A DNA stretch of 6,764 nt from an uncultured Oscillospiraceae bacterium (GTDB taxonomy: Bacteria; Bacillota; Clostridia; Oscillospirales; Acutalibacteraceae), in assembly GCA_958451705.1 (NCBI GenBank), contig CAUDRD010000085.1:1-6764 (forward strand), given 5' to 3'. This document shows, piece after piece, positions 1 through 4,526 of the stretch; the first letter of the stretch is position 1; every line of letters begins with the position of its first letter. A model generated the notes under the pieces. It was given only the letters and a program-made list of their open reading frames with translations. It did not search any database and was not told where the DNA came from. Made by a program: the position numbers and the translations under genes.

Positions 1-238
1 GTACTTCCATAACAAGAAGATTAATTCGTTTTGCCAAAATTCTATTGGCTTTACCTGCGGTTATTTTTTCGCAGACCGACTGCATATCCTCCACAAATTC
101 AATTTCATAATAAACCTTATTGTCGTCAGAAGAAGGCTCTGTGATCTCAAATTTGCTCATGTTCTCGGGAATTTCCATGTTATCGGGGCGCTGAATCCTC
201 ATCGCCGTTTTTCCGAAGCGGTACCATTTTGTTATCAT
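1..238 (-). CDS. N-terminal part of a possible HPr-kinase-like protein (partial, runs off the window)
   Basis: An open frame starts with ATG at 238 and stays open for 79 codons to the window edge, so the C-terminus is missing. Its ATG overlaps the TGA of the radical SAM gene (ATGA, 4 bp), and an AAGGA lies upstream inside that gene's last codons, which indicates translational coupling. The visible N-terminus begins MITKWYRFGKTAMRI, followed by an acidic, proline-containing stretch and then YYEIEFVEDM. This Y-x-F ... I ... P ... F ... D ... EI pattern resembles, from memory, the N-terminal beta-rich part of HPr-kinase-like proteins found beside PqqD-like and peptide-modification genes. The Walker A motif that would prove a kinase would lie outside the window. 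The gene is real on start, coupling and open frame; its function is a tentative inference, and it could equally be an unrelated cluster-specific protein. Confidence 0.5.
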   Translation of the reverse strand, partial: MITKWYRFGKTAMRIQRPDNMEIPENMSKFEITEPSSDDNKVYYEIEFVEDMQSVCEKITAGKANRILAKRINLLVMEV

Positions 239-1389
239 TCTTCATCTTCCTTTACGGGAACGGTTGATTTTCCATCGCTTTCGTTTTTATTCTTTTTATG
301 CTCTTCCCTGAACAAGCGAACTGTCTCTTTAGCATAGCGGCAAAGATACTCGGAAACACCGTTATAACTGCCTGTTTCGAGCTTTGCGGTTGCCACGCAC
401 ACGGGGCAGGCAACCCTAATATTACAGCTTACACATTGGGGATTTAAGCGAAATTCCTTTGTCTTTTGCGAAATCTGACGCCAGGCTTCTTCAAAGCCTA
501 CCTCGAAAACAGAAACAGCTGGCTCATCGAAAGTGACGCAGGGTTTCATTTCCCCTTTCCAGTTTACGGTAAAGCCGCAGTTGCCTGCAAGACAGGTGAC
601 CCCGTCGGGGTGAGTAACATCCGTTTCCTCTATTTGCTTTAAAACTGCGTCTATATATTCCCCGAACATCTCTTCGCCGATATCATGGCGTATTACATTA
701 ACTCTGGCTGCCGCCGCCTGCTCAGGCTCAAGGCGTGACTGTTCTGAAATGGGCAAATCACGCTCCTTAAGGGCGGGGATCATATAGGTATCTGTTTCAA
801 CAAGCATATCAAGCTCCTTGCCAATACGGTAAATATCCTCAAGGTAAGAAACGTTGGCGCGGGTGGCGCTGAAGCTGATTTTAGCAGGCACATTTCGCTC
901 TTTGAGAAGCCTGAATGCGTTCATGGTCTTTTCAAAACCGCCTGGGTAGCGGCACAAATCTTTATATGCCTTTTCGTCGGCGCCGTAAAGTGTTATGTTT
1001 ATACGGCGAGGCTTGTTTGCCGCAAAAAAGTCAGCCCACTCTTCATTTAAAAGAGTTCCATTGGTGTTTACTGTTATAAATACGCCAAGCTTTTTTAAAC
1101 CAAGGTAAAGTTTTTTGAAATCGGGATACATGAGGGGTTCGCCCCCTGTGAGTAGCAGAAAAAGAGTTCCCGCCTTCTGCATCTGCTCGGCAAGAGAAAG
1201 CCACTCGTCGGCTGTGCGAAGCCTGCCATTTTGCTCCATTTCCTCACGGCTAAGACGCACATAGCACATTTTGCAGTTCATGTTACAAATGGGCAGAAGC
1301 TCAAAGCTGCCGTTTATGGGTACACTTTTAGCGGCGGCGTATTTTATCATATTTTTTTCAAGGGTATCCTCAGAAGTATAATGATTCAT
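235..1389 (-). CDS. Radical SAM/SPASM peptide-modifying enzyme (putative)
   Basis: A 384-residue radical SAM protein. The AdoMet-cluster motif CX3CX2C is at C35, C39 and C42, and a GGEP motif is at 82-85 with NTNGT at 108-112. The C-terminal SPASM domain has C266 and C271, a GX4C ending at C284, then C319, C322, C328, C331 and a last C350, enough to bind two auxiliary iron-sulfur clusters. Known SPASM enzymes often alter side chains of ribosomal peptides (thioether or C-C bonds); others mature sulfatases or dehydrogenases. No such enzyme is visible here, while a PqqD-like protein and a small cysteine-containing protein lie just upstream, so a peptide substrate is the better guess. The tail after about 365 is charged and probably disordered. 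The ATG has AAGGAG 5 nt upstream. It is transcribed from its own promoter through a long leader ending in a terminator-like hairpin. The family call is firm; the substrate is inferred. Confidence 0.93.
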   Translation of the reverse strand: MNHYTSEDTLEKNMIKYAAAKSVPINGSFELLPICNMNCKMCYVRLSREEMEQNGRLRTADEWLSLAEQMQKAGTLFLLLTGGEPLMYPDFKKLYLGLKKLGVFITVNTNGTLLNEEWADFFAANKPRRINITLYGADEKAYKDLCRYPGGFEKTMNAFRLLKERNVPAKISFSATRANVSYLEDIYRIGKELDMLVETDTYMIPALKERDLPISEQSRLEPEQAAAARVNVIRHDIGEEMFGEYIDAVLKQIEETDVTHPDGVTCLAGNCGFTVNWKGEMKPCVTFDEPAVSVFEVGFEEAWRQISQKTKEFRLNPQCVSCNIRVACPVCVATAKLETGSYNGVSEYLCRYAKETVRLFREEHKKNKNESDGKSTVPVKEDEE

Positions 1390-1406
1390 AATGGCTCCTT
1401 TTTGTA

Positions 1407-1444
1407 TAAAAGAGACAGTTTACAGGTGCACACTGTCTCTTTTA
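1407..1444 (-). terminator. Terminator-like hairpin (possible attenuator) before the radical SAM gene
   Basis: A perfect 13-bp inverted repeat (TAAAAGAGACAGT at 1407-1419 and its complement at 1432-1444) encloses a 12-nt loop. The GC-containing centre, flanked by A runs on one arm and T runs on the other, looks like a bidirectional intrinsic terminator, although the U tract is only four bases and partly inside the stem. It lies immediately before the ribosome binding site of the radical SAM gene, so in the minus direction it would act as an attenuator rather than end an operon. Confidence 0.6.
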
Positions 1445-1487
1445 CAGTCTTCTTAATATGCAAATTATGGTTAGAGTAAAAAAGACA

Positions 1488-1540
1488 ATCCCTCCGTCAA
1501 GGCTTACGCCTTGCCACCTCCCTTTACACAAGGGAAGCGT
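1488..1540. repeat. Dispersed CCTCCGTC-type structured intergenic repeat (single copy here)
   Basis: The segment contains CCCTCCGTC, a hairpin with CAAGGC (1498-1503) against GCCTTG (1508-1513) over a TTAC loop, then CCACCTCCCTTT and a second hairpin TCCCTT (1519-1524) against AAGGGA (1530-1535). This layout matches, from memory, a short non-coding repeat scattered between genes of gut Clostridia. Only one copy is in the window, so the repeat status rests on that recollection. It lies in the leader of the radical SAM mRNA. Confidence 0.55.
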
Positions 1541-1569
1541 TAGTTAGTGCTAAAATAAAATTTGTCCGT

Positions 1570-1607
1570 AAAAAATTCAAGAGGCGGGCCACAATGAAGC
1601 CCCGCCT
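1570..1607 (-). other. GC-rich hairpin followed by a T run
   Basis: AGGCGGG (1582-1588) pairs with CCCGCCT (1601-1607) over a 12-nt loop. On the minus strand the stem is followed after six bases by six T residues (1575-1570). The T run is too far from the stem for a classic terminator, so it may be a weak or decayed terminator or simply a leader structure. Confidence 0.35.
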
Positions 1608-1662
1608 TCTGAGCTCACAAAATCTATCGACAGTCTGCAACAATAATGATTATATTTATATG

Positions 1663-1690
1663 ATTTTAACATTTTATATGTATTTGTCAA
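1663..1690 (-). promoter_or_regulatory. Predicted sigma-70-type promoter for the radical SAM gene
   Basis: On the minus strand there is a perfect -35 TTGACA (1690-1685), a 16-bp spacer and a -10 TAAAAT (1668-1663, five of six consensus bases) preceded by TGT. Transcription would start near 1656 and run toward the radical SAM gene. It lies 71 bp beyond the terminator of the upstream unit, as expected for an independent promoter. The bases TTGACAAATACA and the following AAAATGT are shared with the promoter at 2591-2621. Confidence 0.7.
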
Positions 1691-1760
1691 TGGGGATACA
1701 AGGCTCTGCATACTTAGGACCATATAAAGTAAAGAGTGAACGGAAAACTCACCAAACAGA

Positions 1761-1790
1761 CAAAAACAGACGGGCAAAACGCCCGTCTGT
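1761..1790 (-). terminator. Strong intrinsic terminator after the small-protein gene
   Basis: A perfect 10-bp GC-rich stem (ACAGACGGGC at 1766-1775 against GCCCGTCTGT at 1781-1790) with a 5-nt loop is followed on the minus strand directly by a T run (1765-1761), after the T that ends the stem. It lies 21 bp beyond the TAA of the 132-aa protein. This separates the pqqD/small-protein transcript from the radical SAM unit. Confidence 0.9.
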
Positions 1791-1811
1791 CTGATTGACA
1801 ATTAATATGTC

Positions 1812-2210
1812 TTATGAACGGTTGGGATGCTCAGCACTTGCCTGCTGAATTGTTCCGACATGGTGATATTTCATACCATAGTTGTTGACCCAATAAATAG
1901 TAGCTCCACTAGAAGGTACAATATCTTCAAAAGCCAAAGGTTTTGTATAATCTGAATCTGCATAGATTGTACAGTCAACATCATGACCCAGCTCTACCAT
2001 TTTATCTGGTGTACCGTTTCCGTCCTCATCATACAGCCACTGATTGTTTATATCTTTACATGCAGTGTGTACCTCTAGAAGTCCATGGTAAAAATAACCT
2101 CCTGGACGTTCACATGCAACACGCCAGCACTGTGTGTCTGCCGCAACACTTTCATTCGCCTCAAATTTCTGTACAAGGGTCATCGGCTTAACCCATGTTT
2201 TTCTTCCCAT
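1812..2210 (-). CDS. 132-aa small protein, candidate RiPP-type precursor
   Basis: I do not recognise an assigned family. The N-terminus (KTWVKPMTLVQKFEANESVAA, residues 4-24) is polar and leader-like. It resembles, from memory, a W-x-K-P ... F-x-x-N-E-x-V-A-A pattern in unassigned small proteins of gut Clostridia. The rest has cysteines at 28, 33, 51 and 80 and many aromatic residues (including W29, Y39, Y41, W58, Y60, Y106, W107, Y111, Y115) and H116-H117, all possible sites for radical SAM chemistry. A segment DEDGNGTPD (61-69) resembles an acidic metal-binding loop. There is no signal peptide or membrane segment. The ATG at 2210 has GGAGG 8 nt upstream, within the end of the PqqD-like gene, which stops 3 bp before it, so the two are tightly coupled. 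A strong terminator follows. The substrate role is inferred from neighbours; at 132 aa it is long for a RiPP precursor, and a folded accessory protein is possible. Confidence 0.85.
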   Translation of the reverse strand: MGRKTWVKPMTLVQKFEANESVAADTQCWRVACERPGGYFYHGLLEVHTACKDINNQWLYDEDGNGTPDKMVELGHDVDCTIYADSDYTKPLAFEDIVPSSGATIYWVNNYGMKYHHVGTIQQASAEHPNRS

Positions 2211-2213
2211 TTT

Positions 2214-2510
2214 TTATTCCTCCATTAATAAGTTATAATGTGAATAATCTTTAATAAAACTGAGTACCCCCTGCTCTATTTCTGAAGCGTCGCCTTCATA
2301 GGCCGCCTTCGCCTCGTCAATAGCCTCCTGAGCAGTTTTCGGAGACTGGAAAACCTTCCACAGAAAAGCACAGGTATCGTTAAGAGAGAGCATGGTGTTC
2401 TCAAAGATACCCACATCCCCCAAGGGAACCAGTACGGCCTCGCCGCCGATTTCTCTCAAGAGAAAATCGGGATTTGCCTTATAACGCTTACCCTGCAAAT
2501 TCTGCTCCAA
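2214..2510 (-). CDS. PqqD-like peptide-recognition (RRE) protein
   Basis: A 98-residue stand-alone PqqD-family protein. Typical features in order are a beta-rich start (FLLREIGGEAVLVPLG, residues 17-32), a MLSLNDTCAFLW stretch (about 40-51) at the conserved L-N-x-T-x-x-x-W position, and a helical C-terminal half with the winged-helix pattern, ending in the hydrophobic YNLLMEE. PqqD-family domains bind the leader of a ribosomal peptide and deliver it to a radical SAM enzyme or other tailoring enzyme. Members also occur in clusters with HPr-kinase-like and NTP_transf_5 proteins, whose chemistry is less clear. The start is a TTG at 2510, well supported by GGAGG 7 nt upstream. It is the first gene after the promoter at 2591-2621, and its stop lies 3 bp before the small-protein start, making that protein its most likely partner. 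Length is normal for a single-domain member. Confidence 0.88.
   Translation of the reverse strand: MEQNLQGKRYKANPDFLLREIGGEAVLVPLGDVGIFENTMLSLNDTCAFLWKVFQSPKTAQEAIDEAKAAYEGDASEIEQGVLSFIKDYSHYNLLMEE
2219..2223 (-). promoter_or_regulatory. Ribosome binding site of the 132-aa small protein, inside the pqqD-like gene
   Basis: GGAGG on the minus strand is formed by the last codons (Met-Glu-Glu) of the PqqD-like gene and lies 8 nt before the ATG at 2210. Ribosomes finishing the PqqD-like gene would terminate on top of it, which couples translation of the two proteins. Confidence 0.85.
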
Positions 2511-2517
2511 AGTTTTT

Positions 2518-2522
2518 CCTCC
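2518..2522 (-). promoter_or_regulatory. Ribosome binding site deciding the TTG start of the PqqD-like gene
   Basis: GGAGG on the minus strand lies 7 nt before a TTG at 2510. No ATG or GTG in this frame sits at a comparable distance, so the TTG is the most likely start. Confidence 0.8.
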
Positions 2523-2560
2523 GTTTTATTTAACTTAAAACAAATACCGGAAACCAAATA

Positions 2561-2580
2561 AATATTCGTCCCCAATATTC
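2561..2580. repeat. Paired AATATTC repeat next to the transcription start (possible operator)
   Basis: AATATTC occurs at 2561-2567 and again at 2574-2580, a 13-bp period. Because AATATT is self-complementary, the pair can be read as a direct or an inverted repeat. It lies just downstream of the -10 box, around the expected start and early leader of the pqqD-like transcript, where a repressor could bind. The region is AT-rich, so chance is possible. Confidence 0.3.
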
Positions 2581-2590
2581 AATTACTAAG

Positions 2591-2621
2591 ATTATAGTAC
2601 CACATTTTGTGTATTTGTCAA
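2591..2621 (-). promoter_or_regulatory. Predicted sigma-70-type promoter for the PqqD-like and small-protein genes
   Basis: On the minus strand there is a perfect -35 TTGACA (2621-2616) and a perfect -10 TATAAT (2596-2591), but with a 19-bp spacer. An overlapping TACTAT with a 16-bp spacer is an alternative -10. The start would be near 2584, giving a leader of about 74 nt. It sits in the 166-bp gap after the nucleotidyltransferase-like gene; no terminator was seen there, so read-through from the upstream operon is also possible. Confidence 0.65.
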
Positions 2622-2676
2622 CACTATAAACATATTTTTTATTATAATAACCATTAATAGGCATAAGTTTTATGGA

Positions 2677-3924
2677 TTATTTAACTATTTTGTATTTTTT
2701 CAGAAGCTCAACCCGTCTGCCGCCTATTTTTAAAGACTCAGCTGCACCATTATTAGACATAGCCGCAGTCTCTTTGCGATATTTTAAAAGACGGTCTGTC
2801 CAGGCAATCGGCAACAGATAGGGCTTTTTATTAAGATAAGGATAACGTCCACTCAAAGCCTTCGCTGACGGGAAAACCGATTTCAGCACGCCGCTTTTGG
2901 CTTTTTTGCCTTTCTTATCTGCCGAAACAGCTCCTAAAGTTATATTGCTGCTGTGCTTGCGGCTCAAGTCGGAATCGCCATAAATTCCCGCTTCTATTAA
3001 ATCGTCAAGAAGCATCTCTTCATCTATCTCTATGCTTCTCCAAACTTCGGGCAAGTGTGCGGCATTAGGGTCAAAAACAAGATACTTTTCGCCGATTCTA
3101 AACAGCGCCGCAGTAAACACCTCGCCGTTTACAGCCTGACATCTTTCATATACATTCTGCCAATCAATATACTCTCCGTAAGTGTTTGCAAACAAAACTA
3201 TGTCGCACACCTGACGGATTCCGAAACCACTGTGGAGAAAATGCTTCAAGGCGTGACAGATAAGATAAAACAAATGATCTGTATAGCCGAGAGTTAAAAA
3301 TCTTTCTCCCTCCGCCTCTATTTCAGTAGTATGCTCCCAAATATCCGCAAAAAGATTGTTAAAATCCCCGTATGCATCCGATTCGGGCGGAAACAAACTT
3401 TTGTGCAGCTCTATATAAAGAGGGCTCCCAGCTTTGCCGTATGCCACTTCATGAACCGCTTCTGTATCCTTTTCCGGCTCTGTCATCTGCATACCGAAAT
3501 CCAGCATGGCTTTATGGCACCGGGGAAATTTATCGGGAGAAATGAGAAGGTCCTCATCACCTGAAAAACGGTAATCGGGATTAGGATACAGCGAACGGCA
3601 AACTATTCCCTTTACCACCAGCGGTGCGGCTTCCACCTCTCTTAGATGGGCATAGAGACGCTTAAACTGTGCCGTCTGCATCGCCTGCATTGATACCATA
3701 CGCATGGCCTTGCGAGCAACGGCTCCCATAAGCTGCACAGGCACGTTTTTTGCCGATTCACAAGAATATACGGCTTCATAAATCATCGGCAGAACATTGT
3801 GCACATCGGCTAATCTGAACAGATACTCCCACTGCTCCAATGGAATTTCCTGCGTCCAATCCACTTTTTTATTTTTCATAGAGGCTCTAAGAGCCTGCAA
3901 AAATAAATCGTAATGAGTTCCCAT
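2677..3924 (-). CDS. Nucleotidyltransferase-like protein, NTP_transf_5 family
   Basis: A 415-residue cytosolic protein matching the NTP_transf_5 pattern as I know it. An N-terminal helical part (about 1-100) is followed by the nucleotidyltransferase-type core VVKGIVCRSLYPNPDYRFSG with GDEDLL at 122-127, where D123 and D125 form the D-x-D that would bind metal. Then come IELHKSLF (171-178), a helical TDHLFYLICHALKHFLHSGFG block (about 215-235), and a C-terminal FPS...RYPYLNKKPYLLP segment (about 355-379) typical of the family tail. The core has GDED where many relatives, from memory, have GDID. The family transfers a nucleotide or related group; substrates are mostly unknown, and members occur in lasso-peptide and PqqD-associated clusters. 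It starts at an ATG with a modest AGGA and lies 19 bp after the VanZ-type gene, so it is probably cotranscribed with the polysaccharide genes. Function could belong to either the peptide module or the glycan genes. Confidence 0.85.
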   Translation of the reverse strand: MGTHYDLFLQALRASMKNKKVDWTQEIPLEQWEYLFRLADVHNVLPMIYEAVYSCESAKNVPVQLMGAVARKAMRMVSMQAMQTAQFKRLYAHLREVEAAPLVVKGIVCRSLYPNPDYRFSGDEDLLISPDKFPRCHKAMLDFGMQMTEPEKDTEAVHEVAYGKAGSPLYIELHKSLFPPESDAYGDFNNLFADIWEHTTEIEAEGERFLTLGYTDHLFYLICHALKHFLHSGFGIRQVCDIVLFANTYGEYIDWQNVYERCQAVNGEVFTAALFRIGEKYLVFDPNAAHLPEVWRSIEIDEEMLLDDLIEAGIYGDSDLSRKHSSNITLGAVSADKKGKKAKSGVLKSVFPSAKALSGRYPYLNKKPYLLPIAWTDRLLKYRKETAAMSNNGAAESLKIGGRRVELLKKYKIVK

Positions 3925-3943
3925 AACTTTTCCTATCTTTATA

Positions 3944-4504
3944 TCAGATTCTTTTTATACACTTCTTATATAAATCACATACATATCCAGCAAGCACGGC
4001 ACCTAACACCGCACCCAAAACATTGTGAATAAAGTCGTCGGTTTCGGTCTCTCCGCACTGCAAAAGGAATTGTGCCAATTCCACGGAAAAACTCAGGGCA
4101 AAAGCCGCCGCCACCGTAATAATCAGACATTTTTTCAGGGATAGCTTAGGAAAGCACATAGCGTACAGGGAAGCCCCGAAAGGCATAAACAACAGCATAT
4201 TAAAAACATTGGTGCGCAAATACTCCGAGTTACTGCCGTTAAAATAGTCCGTCCATGATGCAAAAGGCACAAGGGAAAGCTCGCGGACACTGCCGAAATC
4301 ACGGCTCAAAACAGTGACCGCCAAAATAAAAAACACAGATATAAGCAGCACCAAAAGGCTTACAAAATTTTTGTTCTTGCCCTTTAAAAAGCGCAGCCAC
4401 AACAGCAGCGCTCCCGAAATAATCGTCACCGTTAAAAACGCAAGGACGACTATGGGCAAACAGTAAATTGAAACCAGTATTTGCTTAAATATATCAATTA
4501 CCAC
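3944..4504 (-). CDS. VanZ-family membrane protein
   Basis: A 186-residue integral membrane protein with about five hydrophobic segments (roughly 9-35, 47-66, 98-117, 125-146 and 160-178). VanZ-type hallmarks are the N-V-x-N-x-x-x-F-x-P-F-G block (TNVFNMLLFMPFG, about 98-110) and SVELAQFLLQCGETETDDFIH, with an acidic pair before an N-x-L-G (NVLGAVLG) in the last segment. VanZ itself confers low-level teicoplanin resistance in vanA clusters; most relatives have unknown roles in the cell envelope, so no resistance claim is made. The start is uncertain: GTG at 4504 is the only usual start in the frame before an upstream stop, but no clear ribosome binding site precedes it. Coupling to the flippase stop 22 bp upstream may help. 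It sits between the flippase and nucleotidyltransferase-like genes, most likely in one operon. Confidence 0.88.
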   Translation of the reverse strand: MVIDIFKQILVSIYCLPIVVLAFLTVTIISGALLLWLRFLKGKNKNFVSLLVLLISVFFILAVTVLSRDFGSVRELSLVPFASWTDYFNGSNSEYLRTNVFNMLLFMPFGASLYAMCFPKLSLKKCLIITVAAAFALSFSVELAQFLLQCGETETDDFIHNVLGAVLGAVLAGYVCDLYKKCIKRI

Positions 4505-4526
4505 CTGTTTAAAAGAATTTAGGCTT

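Larger units (their letters stand above)
1390..1656 (-). other. Long 5' leader of the radical SAM gene
   Basis: This gene-free stretch runs from the predicted transcription start (about 1656) to the radical SAM ATG. It holds, in transcription order, a GC-rich hairpin (1582-1607), a dispersed structured repeat (about 1488-1540) and a 13-bp terminator-like hairpin (1407-1444) that ends 11 nt before the AAGGAG. I see no convincing small coding region in it. Its length and structures suggest control by premature termination, but no known riboswitch class was recognised. Confidence 0.45.

Noticed and set aside
1577..1801. A 74-codon minus-strand open frame between the small-protein and radical SAM genes
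   Set aside because: It runs through the strong terminator and the radical SAM promoter, has no good ribosome binding site and no recognisable pattern.
1..2510. A lasso-peptide cluster
   Set aside because: No asparagine-synthetase-like cyclase or transglutaminase-like protease is visible, and the candidate precursor is too long and cysteine-rich for a typical lasso precursor.
2639..2650. Perfect 12-bp palindrome TTATTATAATAA upstream of the pqqD-like promoter
   Set aside because: It is made only of A and T in a very AT-rich gap and has no loop, so it is likely chance; it is not a terminator.
3944..4504. A glycopeptide-resistance determinant
   Set aside because: VanZ-family membrane proteins are widespread outside van operons, and no vanA/H/X-type or regulatory genes are present.
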